Source of the DNA: Dasyornis broadbenti
Taxonomy: Eukaryota; Chordata; Aves; Passeriformes; Dasyornithidae
DNA length: 64,000 nucleotides
Assembly (NCBI GenBank): GCA_013397935.1
Contig: VZRN01004245.1
Span: 140,667 to 204,666, forward strand
Direction: 5' to 3'
Part shown: positions 13,601-25,116 of the stretch, one piece after another
Layout of the letters: the number at the start of each line of letters is the position of its first letter
How positions within the stretch are numbered: the first letter of the stretch is position 1
The notes under the pieces: model-generated
The model's database searches: none
The model's input: only the letters and a program-made list of their open reading frames with translations
Told to the model about the DNA's origin: nothing
Made by a program: the position numbers and the translations under genes

Positions 13601-16600
13601 GCAGAGCTGGGTGTGAGGTCGCTGTTAAGCCGATGTTGTGCCTTGCTCTCAGCTGTCACTGGGTTCAATGCCCACAGACAGAACTGGGAGGCAACTAAGA
13701 AGTCAATCTTTTGTTTGCTCTAAAGGAAGCAAAGAGGTGAGGAAACTCAGAACTAAAACCTCTGCACTGTGTCTTCCACCCTTCTTCATGCTTACTGAAT
13801 GCAAATACTTGGGAACTATTAAAAAAGAGGCAATAACTGAGGCAAGAAGGACCACGTTTGATTTCTCGTGAAACTACCTTTAGAAGAAAAGTAGTTAGAA
13901 CTGATTTAATTTTTCATGTAGCCATTAACCTCCTTAATGAGAATCTTCTGGAACAAAGATGCCCCTATTCCAGAGCCTGGGCCAGCATTGTTACTGCATT
14001 TAAAACCGAAGCGTGCTTTTAACTTTGCAGCTTGTGATGAAAGAAAGTTGTTGCATCAGTGGGAGTTCCTGGCAATACTTTGTTTCCCAGAGAAGAGCTT
14101 GCCTTGGGTCATCTCACAGAAAAAGAAACAGTGCAATATGGCTGGGTGCCAAGGTCAGCGACGAGCTTAGGACACAAAAGAAGAATCAATTGGGTCCATT
14201 GTCCCCAGGAGCACAAGTGACATAAAGCATCTTTCAAGAAGCCAGAATGTTCTTCTCCCACTGAGAAACCAGTTTCGCCCTCTTTTGCTGCTTATTTTAG
14301 CTCTGGTCAGAGATGTGCAAAGGCACGGGGTGGTGCTCACTCCTCCCATGCATCCTCCTGGCAGTTTCTGATGGCATTGCTTCATTTCACCACGCGCGCT
14401 CTCTGAGGGACACACACCATTCACGGGTGCTGGAAATTGTTTGGGACAAGAAATGCCTGGGAAGCAGCCAATTGTGTGTGTGTGCCCATTTCAGCAAGAA
14501 TTAAACATCAATGCATCAAGGTGGCCACTCCCATTTTGTCTTTGATTTGGACGCTGGAGATACTCTTTTTCTCACAAAGAAATAATTTCTGCAGAATGCT
14601 TTCTGAAAGCACCGACACGTGCTGTGGGATGAAGATACTGCCTTGCTTACTCCAGACTCAACCCTGCCCCAATTCTACACCGTCCTTTTGCATTTTGCTG
14701 TTCGAGATGCCAAGCCATTTAACCTGAAGTTATTAAATTCAATGTTCCTGAGTTTGGCTGTCTTTCCTTGCTCCTTGAATGTGGACAGTTCAATACAATT
14801 TCTAACCTGCACATGCTTGCAGCCTGGGGGCTGTGAGTCACGTTTGCTTTAAAGGAGGCAGCACTCACAGACTGTCACTCACCTGGGTTATTAGAAACAG
14901 AGCACTTTAAGAATTACTCTGCCACCTCCTCGCCTCTAAATATAGCTGGTGTGCGTGGGTCTTAAGCGATTTAGCTAGTCTGAGAAAAGGTCTCATTCCA
15001 AATAATCAATTAAAAATCCATCATTTTAAGAACTATGTGGGCCTCAGGCCAAATGCATCTTGGATGTAATACCTTTGGCTGTTTAATGCTGATATTAATT
15101 TTTTGTATTACAGCTGCAGATCCTAACTCAGAATGAAATTTCTTTGCACTGCCCAGTAGCAAGTCCTGTTCCAAAGAGTGCACTGCTTAAGTAGGCATGA
15201 TGGACAAAGAGCAGCAGCAGAAAATCATCATTATTCGCTGCTTCACGGATGGGAGACCGAAAGACAGATTCAATGACCTGCCAAGGGTCACAGAGGAAAA
15301 GGAGTAATTCATAAATCCCAGTACAAGGTCTTAAACCATGAGATTTCCTCTCATTCTTTAATCAATAATAAAACACCACAGGTGTCTAAGAATCTAATAT
15401 CTGCAAAACTGCTCCAAGGTCTACAGGCGTGATACAATTAATTTCCATTAAGAGCAATGTGATGTGAGGGCACTCTGTACTGACCACAGGAGTAGGCCTT
15501 GCAGACTTTGCAGTTTTAAAATACTGTTTTAATAGACAATATAAAAATCAGGGATAGTCTAATTAAAATAAAAATATGGGGAAACAGTTGCCAAACCTTT
15601 GACCCGAGCTAAAACCAAAGGAACTGATTTAGGAAGTAAACCAATGGTTTTTTTAAAAAATCAGGTCTAGAAAAAGAAAAGTCTGCAAGTGAAGTTATTT
15701 ATACTGGATTTTCCCTTTTTGAATGAGGGTTATGTTTCTCAGTGTTATGCGTGTTGTTGTTTCACCTTTAGGGCTGTACTTGGACACATTTTTTAACTCC
15801 CCCCCTCTCCTACTAGCACAAAGGATTACCCAGAGAAATTCTCAGAGATTCACCTGCCTGAAGGACTTGGATTTCAGGAAAAAAAAATCAAGTGTCAAAG
15901 GACGTGTAACATGATCACAAACATCAGCAATGCTGAGCTGCATCAAACACCTGCAGGTTACAAGGAAGGAGTTAAGCACTGTGGGAAAAGTTCACCTCCT
16001 TCAGCCCCCATGAGGAAGAATAAAACACAGGGAGGTTCCATGAATACCTCAACTCCTTCCATCCAAATCCCTCTGCAGTTTTTTTTCATGTAGTTCCACA
16101 AATGTAACAGGAATCAGCACTAGATTGTGCGATTCATAATCAGGCCTTAACACGCACAACTTTTGAATTGTCCCATCGTTGTCTCTTATCGTTTGTTAAA
16201 CTAGTAGAAAAAATAAAATGAAGAAACTATTACTGCTCCAATAAGCCTGAACGCTGCAATGAGCTATGGTCAGATTTTGTGCAATATACACATTATTGAC
16301 ACTAATGCAATTGCAGTTTAGCATATATACCCACTTTTAGGTGTTGTGACAGGTTTGACTTTTATTTTATGCTTTTGAAGCACGTAGCTAAACTAGAACC
16401 TGTAGCTACTGCTCAGTTAAAACATCAAACAACAGTACTCATTTTATTTTTAATAATTTTTAAAGCATGCTACACTTAGAGCATTGATACCACCAAAAAA
16501 GTGGTGAAATTAAACTTGTTTCTCTACAACCTGTCTTAAACCTCCAACATTCCCAATTATGTAAATCAATCTGACAAAAGACTAAGAAAACCTCTGGCTA

Positions 16601-19600
16601 GTATATTTTAACCAGCCTTCTGAAGAAATGCAGAAATTCTGGTTTAACCATTCATTCTGTAGAAATACAATACAATGCAATACAAGACAAGACAATACAG
16701 CAGTATTCTCATTCCTTCCAGTGCTACACAACGAACTTTGACTTTCTAAGGAATTTGCACAGGGGGCCACCCACTATTCTTTGTTAAAACTATTGCACAA
16801 AAGTGCAGAAGTGACAAATTAAGTTTGCTGCTTTATCAGAGGTGCCAAATTTCCTGGCTGGCATGGACTGGCTGGGTGGAAACTTTGTCCCATCGGTGTT
16901 TATTCTGATAACTTATCTCCTGCTGTTGTAGGGCAAAGTTCTTAGAAAATTGATGCCATCGCTGTTGCTCTCTGCACTTGTGAGAGTGAGCTGCAGACAG
17001 GCCCTACTCATTCAACAGCCCCTCTGAATCTTCTTTATCAACAGGAAAATTCATGTTTAAAGGAGATGCCACTATTTGTGACTGGGGTTATTTTTCGAAA
17101 GCATGAAAATGACTGAAACCCTTGTGTGCTCACACTTAACCTGTGTGAGCCATATCCCAAAAATTAGGAAAAAATATCTGTTGGGTTCAATAGGACGTGG
17201 ATTCTGTCTACTGCAGTGGAAGAAACAAATCAACTTCTTTTATTTCTGCAAGAGTAGTAGTAAAAAAAGCTTGAACTCAAGGCGGTACAGCTCATTAGGC
17301 AATAGCTGTATTTTAGGTGTTTCTGAACATTTCGTACAAGGTCATGACACTTTCTAGGTGGCTTGTTTATTCAATAAAATTTAGTAAAGGAAGGAAACTT
17401 GCACTGCTCCTCATGGAATTAATGGAATGCCCGCAGAGTTTAACAGCACCTTCTGTGGAAGGCCAGTAGCAGAAAGTCTGCATTCAGGCAAATCAGGCCA
17501 CTTCAATGTGCCCTTGACCTCCCTTATGTAGCATTAATATAAATTTATCTGCCTTGTCAAGGGAAGAGTAGAGGGAATACTGAGTGGCAAGAAGGAGTGA
17601 TAAGAGTCCCTGAACTGTTTTCAAAAGAAGAGGGGGCACAGTTTCAGAGAGGCTTTTTGGAGGTGAAAAATTAGATGGTGCACCTGAAATTTCAGAATTA
17701 AATGACTGAAGTAACTTCATGAAAGATTTAAAGAAAATGTAAGTGAGGAGTATTGGTGAGTGAACATATATAAAATGTAAGAATATGGGGCTAGAATTTG
17801 GCCTTGTCTTGGTGTAGCTACCAGGGTGGGAAGCCAATCTTGCACAGAAAGGGGCAAAATCCTGCTGTTGTTAAAGTGGGAAGGTGCTTACTGTTCTTTT
17901 AGGACCCCTTTCTCATTTTCTCTCTCTGCACAGCTCCTACACTCATTCTATACATATGCATACATGGATGATTCACCAGAGCTGTCAAGGACACATTTTC
18001 CCCTCAGCTGCAGTACACCCAAATATGTAGTAAAAGCCTTCTCCAACAGCAGGGTGCAGGGTGCCTCATTCCTGCTGGAAGGAGGCGAGGTTACTGTTTT
18101 GCCATCTCTCCCATGTCAGGAGGCGCAGACTTGACTTTTCACGGCTCAGAAAAGCAGCGTGCCCTGCTCCATAAGGAAGTGACCTGCCTCAGATCGGTAA
18201 CATCTCACATCGTGGCGAGTTCTCTCCCCTGCTCTGGATTCAACACTCCTCGTCGGAGTGCTGGGGATGGGAATAGCAAAGGGGTGAATTCAAGGTCTTT
18301 CCCTGCTGCATGGTAGAGAAAGGCTCTGTTCCTCCTGCTTGCCTTCACCCCAGGCAAGGCCTGTGGATACCTTCCCTGCAGAAGGGCACAAGGGAGTATT
18401 TCAGAGTTCTGCACACGGGTGAGAAAAACCTGGCCTAAATGTGAAAAGACAGATTACAGCAAAGAAAAAAACAACAACCCCACAAAAACTTGCACAGCTC
18501 CCAGAATTATGTTATTGAGGACGCTATTTGTCATCTGCTGTATAATAGAGCACACATTTTGAAACAGGCTGGCAATTCCATTTCATTCACTCCTCTCTTT
18601 CCTATTCCACAAGTGTTATTGAAGGTAAGCAGCAAAGTCACCCTCTTCATGAATTTCTCAAGCTGAAATGCTCTCCTGAGGATTGTTATCCTGCCGCTAT
18701 GTGATCTAGTCTGGAAGCCTGCATGTACCAAATTAAAGAGAACTCTATGAATCAAAGCTGAGAGACTTGGTACTGAGATATATAATGAGCACAAGAGCAC
18801 ACGAGGCCCAGTCCTGCTCCCACAGAAATGAGCAGCAAGGGTCTGATTCTGATTTTGCTGATCCAGCTATAAATCAAGAACAACTTCACTGAAGCACACA
18901 TGAGTAAAAAGTGAACAAGCAGACTTTCAGCCACTAAATTCCCAACATATCATGCACGGTATTTTGTACAAAACATTATCCCAGCTTGACTTTGCCTGCA
19001 CGGCCATCCTGGGACAAAACGGTGAGGATATATTCAAAGTTTGTCTGAAGAGAAGAGCAGTTATGGTTACAGCAGAGGAGTGGGTTAGCAGAGCCTACTG
19101 AGCCCCCTCCAACTGCCCAGCTGATTTAAAAAGAAGCAGGGAGCCTCTCAGAGTCTAAACTAAGCAAGGGTACTTCTCTTCTGCTGTACTGTCAGATCCT
19201 CCTGAGTCCTGCGCTGGAGGCTGGATTTGATGACCAGATACCCATTACGAGATTCCATAAAATTTTATGTGCTTATGAGCAGCCTTTATTCAAACAAAAT
19301 TGACAGTGCAGCTGAAAATCCCTTTGTATTTTGAGACTTAAAACAACAGAGAGCATCAGCCTTAAGCCACAATATGTTATATCAGCCAAAAGATTTTCAC
19401 CAGGACTAGTCAGAAACGCAATGGTGAGGAAATCAATTAGTTGCAGCAGTGTGTAACACAGAAACACTGGTTATTGTGGCTTGGAGGGGAAAAAAAGAAA
19501 TGGTATTTTGCTTAAGGCATAGTATTCATCAGAATGGCAAGGCTGAAGATTTGAGAAAGAAAATTGCCCACATTTACCAGAGGAACGTATGGTTTTGTGA

Positions 19601-22600
19601 TGTTCTTTGCAAACAGGATTGCACCGAAGAAGATCATCACTACTGGAGAGAATAATTGCATCAGTGTGTTATCACCTCTTTATCTTTTTAATGAGAATTG
19701 CCTGGCAAAGGACCATGTACTGGGTCACAACTCTGCCCAAGGAGGATTTGCGTTTGAGTAGTGACTGAATATGTATTTGCAGCCTATTATTACTGGGCAT
19801 TGTATGGACCACTAAATGAAATATGGTTCCTGTCCCAAATAACTTTTAAATCAATTACACAACTCCTTTTCTCTACAAGCTAAAAGATGCAGCAAGGTGC
19901 AGACTCTTGTCTAGCCACTGCGGTTTGTTTGCTTTTATTTCCCATGCCAGGGCTTTAGGGAGTGTATTTCTGCTAAGTATTTCTGCAGCTGTTCAAAAGC
20001 AATCTTACTGCACAATACAGTATCTGAATAATTGTCTCGGGTGACTATTAAAGTCTACTGCTGCCCCATAAAACCACGAGGAGCAATCTTGCACCACAGC
20101 AGAAAATATCCAACAGCCAACCCTGCGGAGTGTCATTTCTGCTAGGAGAGAGCTACCGCAACTGAGTGGAGATTCAGGAAGGCAGAAGGAGCGCGGGGAA
20201 GGCTCTGGACCTTAAATTGTTTCTTTTCTTGCCGACTAAGCAAAGCTGCTGATTGTTAAATATTGAATTGTCTGTATTCATCCCCAGCCAGCTGAAGTCA
20301 ATGGACAGACACCGAGGAGGACTTTAACCTGTTACACATGGAACGTTTGTCTTCTCCTCTGCCTCTCTGTCTCTCCTTACAGCCTCTTACATACTGCACG
20401 AAAGGAACCCCTTTAAAGCCTAATGTATGGTAATACAGTTTAATCGTGGTTGGTTGGCCGGTTGGGGATAAAAAGTGCTAGTTCCAAGTAATTTTGCTGA
20501 CTCTAAACTTGGCTCTGTAAAGAGAGCTGGAGGAGGGGAGATCGCTAATAAAAATAGCTGTGCTACCTGGGGAAGCTCTGCATGCTGCAAAGGTACTGTT
20601 AGAGTAGGCCCTGTAATTGCAGATAATTGATTTTTTAAAACCGTGACGTTTGCCTCACACAGACTACGCAGCCTGCCTCTTAACCCTTACATGGGAACAA
20701 CTCACACACAAACAGAGCTCCCAGACAAGCACTCCCTGGGCTCTCTTTTCTAACTTAGCAAAACACACACACTTTGCATTCATTACACAGCTCCTTTCAA
20801 CCTGTGAGTTGGACACTTGGAAGACTACACTAAGACCGTAAGCAACTTTAGAGGATAACTTGATAATGACCAGCAAATGAGCTTTGTGGGGTTTCTGCAC
20901 AATGCATAAATGATGCATAACTGGGCATATAATCAGCAGATGTGACCACTCCTTTGTGGAGTTTATATCCTTTTCTCTCACTGCTTGTGAGTCAGCACCC
21001 ACTGTGACTGGTCACTTCAATCATTTACTATTGTTTCTGTCTCACAGAATTCAGTTTCTCATCTGGAATTCTGAAAAAAAATGGCAAATTCCAATACTGA
21101 GAATTGTTGTCCTCTGAACAGTGGCATGGATAAAACAGACAGATGGATGGACACTGCTCTTTCGCTGCTAGAAGGTCAACCAAAAGGCAACTTATGCCCG
21201 AGAAGCCTTCAATGAGCTATACCCAGCAGGAAGAATTCCCAAAGGAACAATAATCCTTTCTTGCTGTTTTTGAAGCAGTTCCCTAGAGAAACCAGACAGC
21301 AGCTTGAGATCATATGAAGAAGTGTGTGAATCACTGTGAAATTACATAGGTGTCAACATCTGATATAGTGAAAGTGCTTCCTAACCAGAAGGTGCAGGTT
21401 TTAATAGAGTAGTACAAAAACTGACTCTGCTCCATCATACTAAACATTTTTGTAACATTTTCTTGCGGTATTTAAATGGCATTTCAGATTTTAAGTTAAA
21501 ATATGGACTGAAACTTGGTGTTCATTATTTGTTTTACTCTGTAAAACACTGGTTTATTTCATAAAGAAGGTATAATTTACCAATTTTACTAGAAGAAACA
21601 ACTAATTTATATTATCAAGTGGATGGTGAACTAAAGTTTGAGATGTGGAAACATAGTGTTGGTGCCCTCTTTACCTCTCTAATTATGGTGAATAAATGGA
21701 GCCAGAGAAGGAGACAGGACAGAAGAAGACTGATCAATACATGCCTCTCTTTTGCCCTGCCTGCTAAAAGAGAATGACTGCACTTATCTGGCCGCCTTGG
21801 GGAGTATCTTTTCCTTGCTGGAGGTTAAATGAGAAACTCTTTTATTCCTACTTTTATGCTGACCCTAAACTTGTGTCCTGATTCTACTGTCTCTGGCTAT
21901 ATGGATAGTTCTTCAAGTTGATGGGAAAATTGTCATGAAAAAGGGTTGCTCCCATGAATGAGGTTTGCAAGATCAAACCCTTCATGATCAGGATAACCCT
22001 GGGCACTGGGCTGATATGGCATCCCTGATTTACAGGAGTAATCCTATTAGCATCCAAGGGACAATTCACATGAGTGAGGAGTGTGGGAATGGGCCCCTCA
22101 GGAGCAACTATCACCACAGTTATGTATCCAACCTCACTCAGATCACAGCAGTTCTCAAATGTTCTACAGGCACTTTACGCTGCTACTGAACTCTGAGAAG
22201 AAAATAGACCTTGAGCACAAGTTCACTTCTGCTTTACAGACTATGGCCCCACTTTTGCACTCCTCGTATTCTCTTCCCTCGAAGAGAGCACACTTGTGGG
22301 AAAAGTCTGTGTCCAGCTGTGGAGTTTCTTTATTTTCTGTTTCACTTTCCAAAGCAACATAATGCATATCTATCGGAACAGCTCTGATGGCTAGGCAATA
22401 CCAGCATTTTTATTTTTTTCTTTTAATGTGGTCAAATTTAAGAGCCACCAGAACAACGGAGGGGCCTAAATAGGTTCTTCTAAGTAAGCTTCGAGCCTGC
22501 TTGGGAATTTGCACAATCGCTGGACTCAGCTGTCACTACCAGCGCCTGTCTGGGCCGCAGCCTTTGGTTTCCCCCTGTCCAAGGGCGCTCAGACACGACG
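1591..22600. other. Intergenic DNA between the divergent SLC15A5 and MGST1 genes
   Basis: About 21 kb of mostly AT-rich DNA with no exon I can support. The reading frames present are short, overlap on both strands and resemble no family I recognise. Contents noted: scattered homopolymer runs (for example near 3291-3304, 4028-4044 and 8462-8474) and one probable CR1 3' end near 19.2 kb. Distal regulatory elements of either gene are likely but cannot be pinned down from one sequence. Confidence 0.6.
19195..19272 (+). mobile_element. Possible degenerate CR1 LINE 3' end
   Basis: The stretch GGCTGGATTTGATGACC followed by a decayed ATTCTATG-like tail (GATTCCATAAAATTTTATG) resembles the 3' terminus of CR1 retrotransposons in the plus orientation. 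The similarity is short and recognised by eye. No coding part of the element is visible upstream. Confidence 0.4.
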
Positions 22601-23120
22601 GCTTCTTCTTGCTCGTTTTGACACATTCTCCTTCTCTTTGCTGGGTTTGCTGGGCTCCGGTCCTGCCCTGTGGCGACCTCGGCCCGGGCGGGCCCCGCGG
22701 CTCAATGAGGGCGGCCCGGGCGGGANNNNNNNNNNNNNNNNNNNNNNNNNNNNNNNNNNNNNNNNNNNNNNNNNNNNNNNNNNNNNNNNNNNNNNNNNNN
22801 NNNNNNNNNNNNNNNNNNNNNNNNNNNNNNNNNNNNNNNNNNNNNNNNNNNNNNNNNNNNNNNNNNNNNNNNNNNNNNNNNNNNNNNNNNNNNNNNNNNN
22901 NNNNNNNNNNNNNNNNNNNNNNNNNNNNNNNNNNNNNNNNNNNNNNNNNTCTCCGATGGGCCGGGGCCGGGAAGCAGCGGCGGGACCGGGAGCACGTTTG
23001 GAGAAGTCGCGTTTGAAACACGCACAAACGAGCGGCCCCCGCGCTGCCGTGGCTGCCCGGGCCACGCTGGGAGCGGCTGTGCCCGGCCGCTGCTCCGAGC
23101 CCGCACCAGGGGTGCAGACA
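22600..23120. promoter_or_regulatory. CpG island, probable MGST1 promoter and non-coding first exon
   Basis: GC content and CpG density are very high on both sides of the sequence gap, with GC-box-like GGCCGGGGCCGGG just right of it, in otherwise AT-rich surroundings. It lies about 1.9-2.3 kb upstream of the first MGST1 coding exon. Family knowledge: mammalian MGST1 has non-coding first exons spliced to an exon that begins shortly before the ATG, which fits. The exact first exon and its donor cannot be assigned, partly because the gap falls here. Confidence 0.65.
22726..22949. other. Assembly gap (224 N)
   Basis: An uninterrupted run of 224 N bases inside the CpG island. Reading frames that span it, including one of 296 codons on the minus strand, are artefacts of the unresolved bases. 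Confidence 1.
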
Positions 23121-23390
23121 GACATCACTATTGTTACTATTCTTGTTATTATTACCCATGTAGATCAGGCTGCTTGTAACCTTGACGAGCATATCCCTTA
23201 AAGCCCTGTGCTGTTTGAGGGTTTGGGGTTTGTTTTTGCGTTTCTGCTGGTGCTGAAATCCCGAGTTGCTCTGGGCCCTCCATTCTGCAGCGAAGGCAGC
23301 TCCTGGGCATTGTGGGAGTTGGGAGAGGCCACAGTGCAGCCGGGGAAAATGGATAAATGTAGCTCCGAAGGTGCTGCTGAACAGCTTCCC

Positions 23391-23400
23391 GTGACTTTGC
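23391..23400 (+). promoter_or_regulatory. Antioxidant response element core match
   Basis: GTGACTTTGC matches the core RTGACnnnGC recognised by NRF2/small-MAF dimers. The extended flanks match poorly. A core match is expected by chance about once per 4 kb on both strands. It merits mention only because mammalian MGST1 responds to oxidative stress and because it sits next to the CpG island. Confidence 0.25.
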
Positions 23401-24237
23401 ATCATTCTTGGATGCATTTTCAGCATAACTTGGGGGAAACTGCTCTGACGCCGTGGATTTACTTTATTTTTGTTGTGTGAAACGCTGTGTGCTTTTTGCT
23501 GTGATACAAAGTTAAAAGTAGCAGAACGGCTCTGTTAAGACACTTCAACAACACTGTTAAAATGAACAGAAACCGGTAATGTCAATTTCTGAGAAAAGTC
23601 TTCGCCAAGTCGCTGTTTATCTTGAGATCTGGACTGTAATGGGAGAGGAGGGAGAGTTACATTGAATTAATTTCTCATGGTCCATAGACCCTGTGCTAGG
23701 CCCTGTGACCCAAGTACTGTTTCAGAAAGGGTAAAAGAGGGCGCAGAATCCCATCACCACAGCAGATATGTCCAGGCAAGGCTCGATTTGTTTTCACTGA
23801 GCAAACAGCTGCTTACCTTCATCCTGCCCACTTCCTCACCGAGGATGTGCCTTCAGAGCAAGTCTTCTATAGCGCTCTTTGCTCACCAAGTTCCCCTTGT
23901 TTGGTAATAGCTGGCTGTGCTGAAATCAGGATGAGAGATTGTTAAGACTGTAATCAAGTGAATATTAACATTTGTATTACTGTTGTTAAAGTGATATCAT
24001 AGGACATAAGTTAGCTGTAACAAAAAAAATTAATTTATTTCGGTCTCTAATGAAGCTGAGACATCCTGGTTGTGTGGATTCCTAGTCACGAAGTGCATGG
24101 TTGAAGCACTTGGTGAGGCAAAAGCCTGGGTCTGTGCAGGGCAAAAATTGAATATGCATGGGGATGTGCTTTTCTCTTTGCACGAATTCACTCCTTAGCA
24201 CCTCTTAACTTCATGGTGTTGATAAAAGGTACCGCCT

Positions 24238-24322
24238 CCATAGGATTGTGGATTTGGTATGGTCTCACTGGAAAGAGACTTCATTAGTTTAAACCTCCCA
24301 TGATAAAAGCAGAAATAGTCCT
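24238..24322 (-). mobile_element. Possible ancient CR1-type LINE fragment (reverse orientation)
   Basis: The order of short words (GGATTGTGG ... CATTAGTTTAAACCTCCCATG ... GCAGAAATAG, spaced as in the family) recalls the inverted 3' end of amniote CR1 elements, where ATCTAGTCTGACCTCC is followed by a CATAGA-like segment. It is highly diverged and recognised by eye only. Confidence 0.35.
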
Positions 24323-24990
24323 CTCCTTTTTGTCATTACAACTTAATCTTTGCCCGTGAGTCATGCGAAAAGCAATTTTTAAGAACAAGGTCTCAAAGGG
24401 GAAAAATACGTGTTCAACTTGGTTTGATCACAAGTTACTGCTGGGTAGGAAGATACTGGTTAGTTTGAAAGCTGAAATGCAATTATAATTGTGTCATTTA
24501 ACACACAAAAAAGAGTAGGCAATACTAATTTTCCTTTTTACATACTGTAGCATTCATAGTATTGTCACACACTCTTTCTACCCTGGTAACTGCTTAGGGA
24601 AATTTGCTTGTTCAAATGAATTGGTCTAAAATTGGTCTAACTCCTTGTGTTATTTCGAAAGAGTACTAATTTCTGTGACTAAATGTTGTCTCTGCAATTA
24701 CATTAAATATTTTGGTAGTTTGTACTTTGACAGTTTAATAAGCAGTTAAAATGGAAGCAAAATATTATTATTTATCATCTTAAGGTATTATATTATGTTA
24801 TTGTGAAAAGAACTGGGGGGGGGGGAATTGTTTGAAAAGAAACTTTCCACGGTGACAAAATTGTGCTGTCATTGCAGTGATGCTAAAAAACAAGTCTATT
24901 AAGCCAATGTTGTCAGAACTTTGGATTGCAATGATGTTAGCTTTAACTAACTTTAATGTTTTTTAAAGGTCGTCAGTGAGAAGGGGGAAA

Positions 24991-25116
24991 ATGGCTAAAT
25001 CGACCCAGTTAATTGACAATGAAGTCTTCCGGGCTTACGCTACTTACACAGCCATTGTTCTTCTGAAGATGATGCTAATGAGTCTGATAACAGCATACTT
25101 CAGGATGACAAGAAAG
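24991..25116 (+). CDS. MGST1: MGST1 first coding exon
   Basis: It encodes residues 1-42 (MAKSTQLIDN... to FRMTRK), the lumenal N-terminus and TM1. The donor is AAG followed by GTAATC. The exon must begin a few bases before the ATG: either after TTTTTTAAAG (first base 24969) or after CGTCAG (first base 24977). A good branch-point-like CTAAC lies at about 24946-24952. So the 5'UTR is interrupted by an intron and the first exon lies upstream. Confidence 0.96.

Larger units (their letters stand above)
23121..24990 (+). other. MGST1 5' intron region
   Basis: DNA between the CpG island and the first coding exon, inferred to be mostly the 5'UTR intron. It contains an ARE-core match at 23391, a probable CR1 fragment near 24.24-24.32 kb, a run of 11 G at 24815-24825, and the branch point and acceptor before 24969. 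No coding exon is seen. Confidence 0.6.

Noticed and set aside
22536..23426. 296-codon minus-strand reading frame, and others across the same site
   Set aside because: They run through 224 unresolved bases; the flanks have no family signature and the frames overlap one another.
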